Positions 22,699-31,743 are shown, counted from the first letter of the stretch. The stretch: DNA of 43,247 bases from an uncultured Sutterella sp. (GCA_937943605.1 CALEAW010000011.1:1-43247), one strand, 5' to 3'. The notes: generated from the letters alone by a model not told the origin. Numbers and translations are program-made.

Positions 22699-24858
22699 AT
22701 GCAGGTTATCAAGAAAGACAATACGACCGAAGAGTTCATCGACGAAAAGATCATTGATGCGGTAAAGAAAGCTGCATTTCGTTGTGACACGATGATCGAT
22801 GACGATGGTCTTAGCCGTATTGCGACCGAAGTGCGTGCCCGCCTTGGTGATCGTGCAGATGTGACCGTGGCTGAATTGCATGAGCTCGTGATTGCCGTGC
22901 TTTCTTTCTTGCAATATAAGCAGGTCGCTGAAGCCTATGCCGAATATCGCTACTACAAGACGACGTACGCCCGTACGTTTGAACAGCTTCGTCAGGATGC
23001 TGATGATGTGTTGCGTCTCGGTGACCGCGAAAATGCGAACTACGATAGCTCGCTCGTGAGTACCAAGGGCTCTTTGATCAAGGGCTACCTCACGAAGAGT
23101 CTTTATAAGCAGTTCTATCTCTCTGGCAAAGAAAAGGCCTTGATCGAGCGTGGTGACATCTATATCCACGACTTGCGCGACATGATTTTGGGCTGTATCA
23201 ACTGCTGCCTTTTTGACATTGGTCATGTGCTCAAAGATGGCTTTGAAATGTCAAACGTGCAGTATTCTGAACCCAAGACCGTACTCTCGGCTTTGCAGGT
23301 GATTGGCGACATTACGTTGGTCGCGACGGCTCAGCAGTTTGGTGGCTTTACGTTGCCTGAACTCGACAAGGTGCTTTTGCCCTATGTGATGAAGAGCTTG
23401 GCCGCTGCGCGCCACAAGTACGCTGACTTGGGGCTTGATGCTGACACCATTGCTCGCGTGACGGCGCGTGACGTTGAACGTGAACTTGAACAGGGTTTCC
23501 AGTCGCTTGAACTGAAGCTCAACACCGTGCCGTGCTCGCGTGGTGACTTTGCCTTTACGACCATCACCTTTGGTCAGTGGGATCCTGCCAAGTACACCGA
23601 AGAAGAACGTCACTGGCTCATGAAGATTAGCAGCATCATGCTCCAAGTACGTCGTAACGGTCATGGTAAGGACGGTAAGCCTGTGGTCTTCCCGAAGCTC
23701 GTGTATCTCTACGACGAAAAGCAGATCGCTGAAGATAAGGCGAGCTCTGAACTCCTTGACGAAGCCGTTAAGACCTCTGCCCAGTGCATGTACCCAGACT
23801 ATTTGAGCTTATCGTCTGAAAACGGTAGCGTTTCTGAAATCTTCCAGAAGTATGGTGCGATCACGTCTCCGATGGGTTGCCGCGCCTTCTTGTCGCTTTG
23901 GCAAAATGAAGCCGGTGAAGCCATCACGATTGGTCGTTGCAATATCGGGGCAGTGTCTTTGAACCTCCCGATCATCTTGAAGCTCGCTCAGTTGCGTCAT
24001 CCTGATTCGTGGCGTACGGACTTCTGGCGTATTCTTGACGAACGTTTGGAATTCATCCGTGCGTTCTTTAAGAAGCGCTATGACATCATTCGCAATCAGA
24101 AGTGCTCGAGCAACCCGCTTGCCTTTACGCAGGGTGGCTTCTATGAAGGCACGAAGAGCCCGGACGATCGTGTGGGTGACCTCGTTCGCTATATGACGGC
24201 CTCTTTTGGCATCACGGCGTTGGATGAAGCCACTTATCTTTGGAGTGGTCAGCGCTTGGTGGAAGAGGGCGGTGATTTCTCTGCGTCTGTCCTTCGTCAC
24301 CTCAAAGAAAAGCTTCAGACTTTCAAAGAAGAAGACGGTTATCTCTACGCCATCTATGGCACGCCTGCTGAATCTTTGTGTGCGACGCAGGCACGTCAGT
24401 ATGACCGCTTCTGTGCTGATGAAGGCGTTGATAATGTCTTCCGTCATACCGAACACTATAGCCCTGAGTACTTCACGAACTCTTTCCATGTGAATGTCAC
24501 GGAGGACATCACGCCCTTTGAAAAGCAGGACCGTGAATTTATCGACTTCCATCTTTGTGAAGGTGGTCACATTCAGTACGTCCGCTTAGACAATCCAGAA
24601 AACTTTGCGGCTGTTAAGGCAGTGATTGCACGTGGTATGAAGAAGGGCTTTTATCAGGGTGTGAACTTTGATAGCGCTTACTGTGGGGATTGCGGTCAGC
24701 ACAGCACTAATGTGCTCTTTAAGTGCCCGCACTGCGGAAGTGAAAACTTGTCCGTGATCTCTCGTGTGTGCGGTTACTTGGGTTACTCCAATGTGAACGG
24801 CATGTCCCGCATGAATGACGGCAAGATGGCTGAAATTCGTAACCGTCGTAGCATGTAA
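22699..24858 (+). CDS. nrdD: Anaerobic ribonucleoside-triphosphate reductase (class III)
   Basis: NrdD makes dNTPs from NTPs without oxygen by glycyl-radical chemistry, with formate as reductant in the known class. The 719-residue protein starts with an ATP-cone (MQVIKKDNTTEEFIDEKI, about 1-90) for allosteric control. The barrel holds the catalytic cysteine regions (around CINCC and PLGCRAFLS-like MGCRAF). The C-terminus has the zinc site YCGDCGQHSTNVLFKCPHCG (four Cys) and the radical-glycine loop RVCGYLGYSN. The ATG at 22699 follows an AAAGGA ribosome site. Codon use is highly biased, suggesting strong expression. nrdG starts six bases downstream. Confidence 0.97.
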   Translation: MQVIKKDNTTEEFIDEKIIDAVKKAAFRCDTMIDDDGLSRIATEVRARLGDRADVTVAELHELVIAVLSFLQYKQVAEAYAEYRYYKTTYARTFEQLRQDADDVLRLGDRENANYDSSLVSTKGSLIKGYLTKSLYKQFYLSGKEKALIERGDIYIHDLRDMILGCINCCLFDIGHVLKDGFEMSNVQYSEPKTVLSALQVIGDITLVATAQQFGGFTLPELDKVLLPYVMKSLAAARHKYADLGLDADTIARVTARDVERELEQGFQSLELKLNTVPCSRGDFAFTTITFGQWDPAKYTEEERHWLMKISSIMLQVRRNGHGKDGKPVVFPKLVYLYDEKQIAEDKASSELLDEAVKTSAQCMYPDYLSLSSENGSVSEIFQKYGAITSPMGCRAFLSLWQNEAGEAITIGRCNIGAVSLNLPIILKLAQLRHPDSWRTDFWRILDERLEFIRAFFKKRYDIIRNQKCSSNPLAFTQGGFYEGTKSPDDRVGDLVRYMTASFGITALDEATYLWSGQRLVEEGGDFSASVLRHLKEKLQTFKEEDGYLYAIYGTPAESLCATQARQYDRFCADEGVDNVFRHTEHYSPEYFTNSFHVNVTEDITPFEKQDREFIDFHLCEGGHIQYVRLDNPENFAAVKAVIARGMKKGFYQGVNFDSAYCGDCGQHSTNVLFKCPHCGSENLSVISRVCGYLGYSNVNGMSRMNDGKMAEIRNRRSM

Positions 24859-24864
24859 TTCATC

Positions 24865-25329
24865 ATGAACTACATTGGGCTCAATACCTGTGATACCGCG
24901 AACGGTCCAGGCGTTCGCGTATCCCTCTTTTGTTCGGGTTGCACCCTGCATTGTCCAGGGTGCTTCAACGAAGAAAGTTGGGATTTTTGTGCGGGTAAAC
25001 CGTTTACGGACGAAACACTCGCTACGATTCTCACAGCGCTTGAAGAACCGTTTATTGAAGGCTTGAGCCTTTTGGGCGGTGATCCGTTAGAGCCCGAAAA
25101 TCAGCCGGACATCTTGCGTATTGTCAAAGCCGTGCGTGAACGCTTCGGTGACACCAAAACCATTTGGCTTTGGACAGGTCGTCGTCACGAAAAAGTGGCT
25201 GATCTCCCGGTCATGGCTTATCTTGATACCCTGGTCGACGGTCCCTACGTCGAAAAACTGCATGTGACGCAAAAGGGCGCTTGGTTTGGTAGTTCCAACC
25301 AACGTGTGATCGCCCTCAAAGCCAAGTAA
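24865..25329 (+). CDS. nrdG: Anaerobic ribonucleotide reductase-activating protein
   Basis: NrdG is the radical-SAM activase that generates the glycyl radical on NrdD. The 154-residue protein has the cluster motif C-x3-C-x2-C in CTLHCPGC, the SAM-binding GGDPLEPEN loop, and an N-terminus (NYIGLNTCDTANGPGVR) typical of the family. The ATG at 24865 is six bases after nrdD; the gene has no separate promoter. A PAP2 phosphatase gene starts three bases after its stop and may be co-transcribed. Confidence 0.96.
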   Translation: MNYIGLNTCDTANGPGVRVSLFCSGCTLHCPGCFNEESWDFCAGKPFTDETLATILTALEEPFIEGLSLLGGDPLEPENQPDILRIVKAVRERFGDTKTIWLWTGRRHEKVADLPVMAYLDTLVDGPYVEKLHVTQKGAWFGSSNQRVIALKAK

Positions 25330-25332
25330 TCT

Positions 25333-25857
25333 ATGACGCTTGATTTCGACTTTTCCGTGCTTTATGCCATTCGCGATGCTTTTGCTAGCGGAAAGGCCGA
25401 CGATTTGATGCGTGCCGTCACGATGCTGGGCGATGGTGGCTTTATTTGGATTCTTTTGGGCGTTGCTCTTCTTTTATATCGTCGCACCCGGTGGACGGGC
25501 TTTGAGGTGCTTTTGGCCTTAGCCTTGACAGCTGTCGTTGGTAATTTGGGCTTGAAGCCTTTGGTCGATCGCCTGCGTCCCTGCGACATTATGGGCTTTA
25601 CGTTGTTGCCCGTTTGTCCACCTGATCCTTCGTTTCCGTCTGGACACACAGCTGCCGCCTTTGCGAGCGCGGGCGTGCTTTGGTTACGTCGTTCGCCTTG
25701 GTTTTGGGCGGCTTTAATTCTAGCGGCCCTGATTGCCTTTTCGAGGCTTTACCTCTTTGTACACTTTCCGACCGACATTTTGGCGGGCATCCTTTTAGGC
25801 CTTGTGGGGGCTTGGGTTTCTGTGAAGTTTATTGAGTGGCTCCATCGCGGTCAATAA
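25333..25857 (+). CDS. PAP2-family membrane phosphatase
   Basis: This is a 174-residue inner-membrane enzyme with about five hydrophobic segments. The PAP2 phosphatase motifs are complete: KPLVDRLRPC (KX6RP), PSFPSGHT (PSGH) and SRLYLFVHFPTDILAG (SRX5HX3D). Such proteins dephosphorylate undecaprenyl pyrophosphate, phosphatidic acid or lipid A 1-phosphate on the periplasmic side. With many LPS genes nearby, a lipid carrier or lipid A role is attractive, but it is coupled to nrdDG only by position (three bases after nrdG). Substrate unassigned. Confidence 0.88.
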   Translation: MTLDFDFSVLYAIRDAFASGKADDLMRAVTMLGDGGFIWILLGVALLLYRRTRWTGFEVLLALALTAVVGNLGLKPLVDRLRPCDIMGFTLLPVCPPDPSFPSGHTAAAFASAGVLWLRRSPWFWAALILAALIAFSRLYLFVHFPTDILAGILLGLVGAWVSVKFIEWLHRGQ

Positions 25858-25959
25858 GCGACACACAACGGCTTTTCATTCGAAATTCGCTGTCTGACAT
25901 CTCGGCTCACAGGCTAAAATAAACCTTTGGTCTTTTATTTTTAGTCTTTCGAGCGACTC

Positions 25960-26876
25960 ATGTTAAAAAAATCCTCCTTCTTAGTGCTGTGAGTGCCTGT
26001 GGTCTTATTGGTTGTGCGACGCACACCGCTTTAACACCCGAGGCCTCCGATGCAGCACAGCCCTATGATGCCAATCAAAGTCGTGCACTTAATCTTTTGG
26101 GGCTTTGCTACGAAGAAGCGGATCGCTTAGAAGATATGCACTATGAGGACAGTTTGCGTCCTGGTAACGCTTTTACGGGGCACGTGACAGGGGTACTGCG
26201 TGCAGAGACATTCCGTCGTCCGCATGTGTTTGGGTTCTTACCAAAGGACGCAGCCAAGACACATGAAGAAGCGCGTGTCGTTTTTACGCAACGTGTGATT
26301 GATCACGTCAAAGCGGTCTTCAAAGACGAAGGGTTTCGCGTTGTTGACGGTTTAAAGACAGAACAGGATGGTGCGACCTATTACACCCTTTTTGTAGCTA
26401 AGCCAGGCACTGGGTGTGAATTCCCAGCCAATCGCAATGATTTATTGAAGGTCGATGAAACGGCCACCTGTCGCGTGCAAGTGAGTACTGGGGGACTACC
26501 TCTGCGAGGCTTAGCGCAGACCGCCAATGGCTTTAGTGTGACCCCGTCATGGGCAAATGTCACGACCGAGTATGGTTGGCGTTGCTCAGACCATGCGCTC
26601 ACAAGCAAGACCTGGATCTTGAAGGTCAATGAATCAAATCTTTGGACGCAGTCACGTCTAGAAAAACTCGCCAAGAAACTCAATAGCGGTGAGTATCTTT
26701 ACAGCACGAATCTTGAAACGCATGAGCCCTATGTCTATGAAGCTGGTGTCGCTCAGCGGTTTATTGAACCTGAAGCGGCAAGTATTGCTCGTCAAGAAAG
26801 AGAAGGGAAGCTGACGCTAGACAAGGTGAAGGATGCACCGCGTCAGGTTTGGAAGAAAATTGTGGGGACGAAGTAG
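25960..26876 (+). pseudogene. Unknown lipoprotein, signal peptide interrupted at an A7 tract
   Basis: From GTG 25989 the frame encodes 295 residues beginning VSACGLIGCATH, which is the second half of a lipoprotein signal with a lipobox (LIGC). The missing first half is present in another frame: ATG 25960 followed by TTA and seven A residues (25965-25971). One extra A would give MLKKILLLSAVSACGLIGC, a textbook lipoprotein signal. As written, the ATG frame stops at a TGA within about ten codons. The mature part is soluble, has two cysteine pairs, a repeated YT/YY beta character, and a basic C-terminal helix (DKVKDAPRQVWKKIVGTK), and resembles no family I know. An outer-membrane lipoprotein is likely if the frame is restored. 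Confidence 0.6.
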
Positions 26877-27211
26877 CATACGCTTGTGCGTTCCGATGCG
26901 TGTTTTGTCATGACAGAAGGCGTTTTGAAGGCATTTTCTCAAGCGACAAAGCGCACCTTGCGTGAAGGAAACAATCTTGAAAAGCTTTTCTTGGGTGGTG
27001 AGTTCAATGACTAAAGCATGACTTTGTCAGTGACTTGACTATAAATTGCTTAGGAAAGCTTGTGGCACTGGTTCAATGGTCTTTTGATGAATTTCACTTG
27101 GGTGTAGCGCAAACCCATGATGCCAACAGGCGACGGATCGTAACGAAAAAGGACGGAGGTTGTCTTAAGTCGACTTAACGCTCCGTCCTTGGCTTAATTT
27201 GCTTTCTTCGA
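26877..27211. other. Gap between the lipoprotein and threonine-synthase-like genes
   Basis: The only clear element is the terminator at 27142-27190 for the minus-strand genes. A 34-codon frame (26910-27014) uses core-like codons but has no ribosome site and I do not call it. Nothing else is recognised. Confidence 0.5.
27142..27190 (-). terminator. Terminator of the ridA/threonine-synthase-like operon
   Basis: AAGGACGGAG (27149-27158) pairs perfectly with CTCCGTCCTT (27181-27190). A second palindrome TTAAGTCGACTTAA lies in the loop, and on the minus strand the stem is followed by a T run (complement of the A run at 27146-27150). Confidence 0.8.
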
Positions 27212-28318
27212 TCAATGATCCGACTTAATGCCCGCTCCGCACATCGTAATGAGCGTATCGGGTGTTGGCCCATACAGCTCACAATAATGCAACCAGGCCG
27301 CATAGTTCGCGGCAGTCGTGTGTTCGCAATAGATGCCTCGACGAGCTAAGGTCGCTCTAGCTTCCAGAATCTTGTCCTCTGGACAGGTCACGACCTTGAT
27401 GTCGTGCTTACGCATCATGTCAAGGATTTCAGTGCCGCGCATCGGTACACCGATTGCAATGCCTTCGGCCATCGTGGGTGTTGGCGTCACGGTGGCGGGA
27501 TGGTCCAAGCCTTGTCGTCGTGCCTGATAAAGCGGATCGCACTTTTCGCTTTGAAGGGCAATGATGTTTGGGAATCGTTCAATGGCACCCGAGGCCACCA
27601 AGTGTTCTAATGCTTTGACTGCACCGATGAAAAGTGTCCCGTTGCCTACGGGTATGACAATGTTGGCTGGGATACGGCCTAACTGTTCGAAGGTCTCATA
27701 GATATAGGCCTTCATGCCTTCGTAGAAGTACGGGTTATAGACGTGGTTGGCATAGTAAGCACCACGTTCAGCAACCTGCTGCCGACAAACATCTGCACAA
27801 TGGTCTCTTGAGCCAGGGACTACATGAACTTTTGCGCCATGGGCTTCGATCATTGTGATTTTCTTCGGGCTTGTCCCTTCAGGCACATAGATTTCGGTCG
27901 AGATGCCAGCGCGTGCTGCGTAAGCCGCGACAGAATTGCCAGCATTGCCTGACGAATCCTGCACACAATGCGTGACACCGATCGCTTTCATGTGCGCGAC
28001 CAAGGTAGCCGCGCCACGGTCTTTAAAAGAGAGCGTCGGCATGCAGTAGTCCATCTTCAATAGACAACCTGACTGTTCATCTAGGTTAATGATCGGCGTC
28101 ATGCCTTCACCCATCGTCACACCGCGCCAAGCGTCACCGTCCACAGCCATAAAGTCACGATAACGAAAGATATTCCAAGCAGTGCGGTCTATGCGGTCAG
28201 AGTCCCAAGCGGGTGGTATAAAGTCCAACTCAAAAAGACCGCCACAGTCGCAATGCGAGGCATGCGTTTGAGTATCGATTCGCTTGCCGCAAGACATACA
28301 AACAAATGTGTGTGTCAT
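27212..28318 (-). CDS. Threonine synthase-like PLP-dependent lyase
   Basis: This fold-type II PLP enzyme of about 368 residues has a short N-terminal zinc ribbon (FVCMSCGKRI, then CDCGG) as in ThrC-type threonine synthases. The PLP lysine is in LSFKDRGAA, the phosphate is held by a glycine-rich loop (IVIPVGNGTLF), and QDSSGNAGNSVAAYAARAG binds the substrate. It could make threonine from phosphohomoserine, or be an ammonia-lyase on a hydroxy or diamino acid. The close pairing with RidA, which clears reactive enamines made by such enzymes, and a DauR-type regulator favours amino-acid deamination. The start is ATG 28318 with GAGGCGG before it; the longer TTG frame at 28330 would overlap ridA. 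Specific substrate unknown. Confidence 0.75.
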   Translation of the reverse strand: MTHTFVCMSCGKRIDTQTHASHCDCGGLFELDFIPPAWDSDRIDRTAWNIFRYRDFMAVDGDAWRGVTMGEGMTPIINLDEQSGCLLKMDYCMPTLSFKDRGAATLVAHMKAIGVTHCVQDSSGNAGNSVAAYAARAGISTEIYVPEGTSPKKITMIEAHGAKVHVVPGSRDHCADVCRQQVAERGAYYANHVYNPYFYEGMKAYIYETFEQLGRIPANIVIPVGNGTLFIGAVKALEHLVASGAIERFPNIIALQSEKCDPLYQARRQGLDHPATVTPTPTMAEGIAIGVPMRGTEILDMMRKHDIKVVTCPEDKILEARATLARRGIYCEHTTAANYAAWLHYCELYGPTPDTLITMCGAGIKSDH

Positions 28319-28326
28319 ACCGCCTC

Positions 28327-28710
28327 TCAATCTTCGTCAAGCTCAGCAATCGCTTCAATTTCAACCAGACAACCAAAGTGAAGTTCGGTCGTAGAGACAA
28401 TCACGCGACCAGGCTTATGGTCACCAAAGAACTTGGCATATTCTTCGTTAATCGCACCCCAATAGGTGTTAGAGGGCGTATAGACACGACAAAAGACGAC
28501 TTGATCACGACGAACGTTGGCTTCTTTGAGGACGCGATCAACATTATCTAAAGCTAGACGCGTGTGTTCACGAATGTCGCCTTGACACACTTTACGCGTA
28601 TCCGGATCAATCGACAATTGACCAGAGACATAAAGCATCCCTTTTGAGATGACACCAGCGGTGTAATGGCCTTTGTTTTCACCTTTAAAGGGCGGACGAA
28701 CGAATTGCAT
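28327..28710 (-). CDS. ridA: RidA-family enamine/imine deaminase
   Basis: RidA proteins (YjgF/YER057c/UK114) hydrolyse reactive enamine and imine intermediates released by PLP enzymes. The 127-residue product has the family core: HYTAGVISKGMLYVSGQLSIDPDT, then ALDNVDRVLKEAN, the arginine-bearing VVFCRVYTPS, and a C-terminal EIEAIAEL glutamate. The start is ATG 28710 with AAAGGAG eight bases upstream; a longer frame lacks a site. It is immediately followed by the threonine-synthase-like gene (about nine bases), clearly one operon. The ribosome site ACCAAAGGAG is nearly complementary to the 17-nt motif of the small-RNA candidates at 16586 and 16931. Confidence 0.88.
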   Translation of the reverse strand: MQFVRPPFKGENKGHYTAGVISKGMLYVSGQLSIDPDTRKVCQGDIREHTRLALDNVDRVLKEANVRRDQVVFCRVYTPSNTYWGAINEEYAKFFGDHKPGRVIVSTTELHFGCLVEIEAIAELDED

Positions 28711-28833
28711 AAGAATCTCCTTTGGTGGTTGTGCTTTGGTCGGCACAAGTCGTTATGTTTGAGGTTGTAATTGATGGTTAAGGTTGGACACGATCACGTC
28801 AGACGAACGCACGTCGCTTTAGGCGTTTTGGTC

Positions 28834-29499
28834 TTAACGCTTGCCGCGCACTTCATCTAAATAGGCATATACGGTCACTTTTGAGATGCCTAGTTTTTCG
28901 GCGACACGCTCAACCGCGCCTTTCACAAGAAAGACGCCACGTTGATCCATAAAACGAATGAGTTCAATACGACGCTCTCGATTCATTTGAATGTCGGGGA
29001 CTTCACTCACGATACGGTCGACAAGCTCGGTCATGATTTCCATCACGGTTCGGTTAGAGTCGACCGGACAAATCTCAGGGATCTCATCTTCATCTGGCAG
29101 CTGTGGCAGACGTGCTGCGTCAATACCAGGCAACATCGAAGAGAGCGCATCAATTTGCGCTGTGATGCGCGAGGTATCAACATTGATACAAAGTGCACCG
29201 ACAAGGTGCCCACTTTGATCACGAATGAGCATCGATGAACTGCGAATCAATCGACCTTCATGACGATAGTAGAAGTTCGTCACGAGGTCACCAGGTTCAG
29301 TGGTGTGGCGAATGACTTTTGATAGCAAATTTTGAAAACTTTCGCCCACTTGACGGCCAGTCACGACATTATTCGCGACATAGACCACGGAGTGTTGCGG
29401 CATCGATAAATCGTGAAGCACGACTTCGACATCAGGGCCAAAAGTTTGGACAATGATGTCCGCTACGGTGATGTACTGTGCAAGGATTGGATTGATCAT
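28834..29499 (-). CDS. YheO/DauR-like PAS and helix-turn-helix transcription regulator
   Basis: This 221-residue DNA-binding regulator has an N-terminal YheO-type PAS domain (about 8-115: HDLSMPQHSVVYVANN, then SSMLIRDQSGHLVGALCINVD). A C-terminal HTH_22 domain follows (about 165-218: GVERVAEKLGISKVTVYAYLDEVR-like, with VAEKLGISKVTVYAYL as the recognition unit). DauR, a member, controls D-amino-acid use in Pseudomonas; the neighbourhood of a PLP lyase and RidA, and a DSD1-like enzyme further right, fits such a role. It is transcribed divergently from the hydrogenase operon, and the shared gap contains a large inverted repeat (29522-29560) that may be its operator. Confidence 0.82.
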   Translation of the reverse strand: MINPILAQYITVADIIVQTFGPDVEVVLHDLSMPQHSVVYVANNVVTGRQVGESFQNLLSKVIRHTTEPGDLVTNFYYRHEGRLIRSSSMLIRDQSGHLVGALCINVDTSRITAQIDALSSMLPGIDAARLPQLPDEDEIPEICPVDSNRTVMEIMTELVDRIVSEVPDIQMNRERRIELIRFMDQRGVFLVKGAVERVAEKLGISKVTVYAYLDEVRGKR

Positions 29500-29521
29500 G
29501 ACAATAAAAGCTAATCCTTTT

Positions 29522-29560
29522 GACAGAAAAAATTTTATTGATGATGGAAATTTTTCTGTC
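29522..29560. promoter_or_regulatory. Perfect 10-bp inverted repeat, candidate operator
   Basis: GACAGAAAAA (29522-29531) and TTTTTCTGTC (29551-29560) are perfect inverted repeats 19 bases apart. The right arm ends exactly at the base before the TATAAT of the hydrogenase promoter, and the left arm lies before its -35. A dimeric regulator bound here would cover the promoter; the divergent YheO-like regulator is the natural candidate. Confidence 0.6.
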
Positions 29561-29566
29561 TATAAT
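29538..29566 (+). promoter_or_regulatory. Sigma70-type promoter of the hydrogenase operon
   Basis: TTGATG (29538-29543), a 17-base spacer and a perfect TATAAT (29561-29566) form a strong promoter. The leader to the ATG at 29737 is about 165 bases and includes a hairpin (GCCC 29655-29658 with GGGC 29663-29666, extended by CCAT/ATGG after a four-base bulge). Confidence 0.7.
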
Positions 29567-29736
29567 CGAAATCCGTCTGTGTGGCGAACTTATCCAAAAG
29601 ACTTAATTCTCTTGGAGAAAACAGAACGTCACATACATGAGTGCCTCCATCATAGCCCGAAGGGGCATGGCCGTCTATAAAAAATTCTAGAAACGGTGCT
29701 TGAGGTAAGCGAACGCGCAAAAAAAGTTGTTGAAAT

Positions 29737-31743
29737 ATGGATGAGTTGATTTACGGTGTTTGGGAGGGACGAGCGTACGACAATCGTCGCCGTCTTGAAG
29801 GTGAAGCGCCTGAAGGGTTACCCCTCTCGGAATTCTTGTCATTTAATAGCGGAAATCCTGCGGCTGGTTTTGTGGGGCCACAGGGTTTTTTGATGTTTGA
29901 TAACCGTGTCACACTCGCCGATGTTTTGCTGAATTACTATCGTCGAACCAAAGAGCTCTCGTGTGGACGCTGTACACCCTGTCGTGCGGGTTCGGTGTTG
30001 ATTTGTGAAGCCCTCGAAAAAGCCTGCGCGGGTGAAGGCGAATCGGTCGATTGGGATCGTATTCAATTGGTCGCCGAACAAATGGCCGAAACAAGTCTTT
30101 GTGGTGTAGGACTTTCGACACCTGCGGCTTTATTAGGGGCATTGAAATATTTCCCTGAGCTACTCCGTCAAGCGCCCGTGATGCCCGTGACGCGACGAGA
30201 CTTTTTTAGTGTGGCGACCGCCCCTTGTATTGAAGCGTGCCCCGCAAACGTCAATGTGCCGCGATACATTGACTATATTCGTGACGGTCATCCAGAACTT
30301 AGTACTGGGGTGTTGTTACGACACTATCCGTTGGTTGGCTCTTGCGGTCGAGTGTGCGTCCGCCCTTGCGAAACGGCTTGCGCGCGAAATCACGTCGATG
30401 GCGCTGTTGCGATCAAAGACTTGAAGCGCTATGCGGCTGACCATGTCGGTAGCACTATGGCCGATCTCTTCAAAAAAGACGAGATTCCCGATACGCCAGT
30501 CTCTAAACGTGTCGCGGTGATTGGCGCGGGGCCAGCTGGCATTAACTGTGCGTACCATTTGTTGCGTAAAGGCCATCACGTGGATGTCTTTGAAGCCGAA
30601 GACTATGCGGGCGGCATGGCGCGCCTGGGGATTCCGGCCTATCGTTTGCCCAATCATTTGTTAGAAACCGAGACCGAAGTCATTGAACGTTTGGGCGGCC
30701 ATTACCACTACAACTGCGCTTTGGGTCGTGACTACACGATTGATTCGCTTTTTAGACGTGGCTACGATGCGATCTTTTTGGGGATTGGTTGTGCGTTGGG
30801 ACAGTATCTGAATTTGCCTAACGAAGACCAGTCAGCGCATGGCTACCTCAAGGGGCTCGATTTCTTGTTGGCGATTGAGCATCACCAGAGTCGACATGAA
30901 GACATTGAACTCGATGGCGATATTGTGGTGGTGGGTTGCGGCAACGTGGCAATGGACTGTTGCCGTACGGCACGACGCCTTATGAAGGGGCATCGTCGTG
31001 TGACGGTGTCGTATCGTCGTACTCGCGCTTCAGCACCAGCTGACCCTGAAGAAATCACGGCTGCGATTGACGAAAATATTCATTTTGAATTCTTGACGGC
31101 CCCTGTTGAAGTGATGGTTGAAGAGGGTCGGGTCATTGGCTTGAAGCTCATTCGTATGCAAGAAGGCGAACCCGATGCGTCTGGTCGTCGGTCTGTGAAG
31201 CCTATTGCTGGGAGCGAATTCATTGTGCCTTGTCGCTATGTGATTGCGGCCATTGGGCAGAAGTTAGATGATTCGGTTTTCTCAGAAGCTGACGGTATTA
31301 AGCTCACAAAGCGCGGCACGATTGAAGTGGATGAATCGTTGCAGACGAGTCGAGAAGGCGTATTTGCTGGTGGCGATGCTGCCGCAGGTCCTACGAGTCT
31401 TATTTGGGGGATGGCACAAGGACAAGATGCCGCTAATGCCATTCATGAGTATTTGATGACCCATACCCCCGGGTTTAATGCCCGTCGTCGTATGTCGCGC
31501 CTCATTAAAGAGGCTAATTTGCTTGGCACTTGTGCGCCTGAGCGCGCTGTGGTGTTGCAGCCCCGCCAAGTGATGTCACATTTGGCCCCAGAAGCTCGTA
31601 TTCAAAATTGGGATGAAGTTGAGCACGGCTTCACAGACCAAGAAGCGTGGGCTGAAGCCAAGCGTTGTATGCGTTGCTATCGATTGTTTGGGGTTTCGAC
31701 CTTAAAACCCATTCCGGGTAAAACCGCCTCGGAGGATTTTTGA
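29737..31743 (+). CDS. NuoF-tail/GltD-type NAD(P)-dependent iron-sulfur oxidoreductase, hydrogenase partner
   Basis: This 668-residue cytosolic flavoprotein probably carries electrons between NAD(P)H and the adjacent hydrogenase. Residues about 25-150 match only the C-terminal part of NuoF/HydB: SCGRCTPCRAG (C76, C79, C82) and C122 for a [4Fe-4S] cluster, without the FMN/NADH domain. The rest is a GltD-like unit: cysteine clusters around CIEACPAN and CGRVCVRPCETAC, the FAD site VAVIGAGPAGINCAY, the NAD(P) site VVVGCGNVAMDC, and GVFAGGDAA. A CMRC pair sits near the end. From memory, hydrogenase classifications describe a glutamate-synthase-linked [FeFe] type (group A2) with this gene pair. The start ATG 29737 lacks a strong ribosome site. 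It overlaps the hydrogenase start by four bases. Confidence 0.82.
   Translation: MDELIYGVWEGRAYDNRRRLEGEAPEGLPLSEFLSFNSGNPAAGFVGPQGFLMFDNRVTLADVLLNYYRRTKELSCGRCTPCRAGSVLICEALEKACAGEGESVDWDRIQLVAEQMAETSLCGVGLSTPAALLGALKYFPELLRQAPVMPVTRRDFFSVATAPCIEACPANVNVPRYIDYIRDGHPELSTGVLLRHYPLVGSCGRVCVRPCETACARNHVDGAVAIKDLKRYAADHVGSTMADLFKKDEIPDTPVSKRVAVIGAGPAGINCAYHLLRKGHHVDVFEAEDYAGGMARLGIPAYRLPNHLLETETEVIERLGGHYHYNCALGRDYTIDSLFRRGYDAIFLGIGCALGQYLNLPNEDQSAHGYLKGLDFLLAIEHHQSRHEDIELDGDIVVVGCGNVAMDCCRTARRLMKGHRRVTVSYRRTRASAPADPEEITAAIDENIHFEFLTAPVEVMVEEGRVIGLKLIRMQEGEPDASGRRSVKPIAGSEFIVPCRYVIAAIGQKLDDSVFSEADGIKLTKRGTIEVDESLQTSREGVFAGGDAAAGPTSLIWGMAQGQDAANAIHEYLMTHTPGFNARRRMSRLIKEANLLGTCAPERAVVLQPRQVMSHLAPEARIQNWDEVEHGFTDQEAWAEAKRCMRCYRLFGVSTLKPIPGKTASEDF

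Noticed and set aside
23809..24570. 253-codon minus-strand frame inside nrdD
   Set aside because: It is antisense to a highly biased, fully recognised gene and has no motif.
26910..27014. 34-codon frame after the lipoprotein gene
   Set aside because: No ribosome site or independent support; too short to call.
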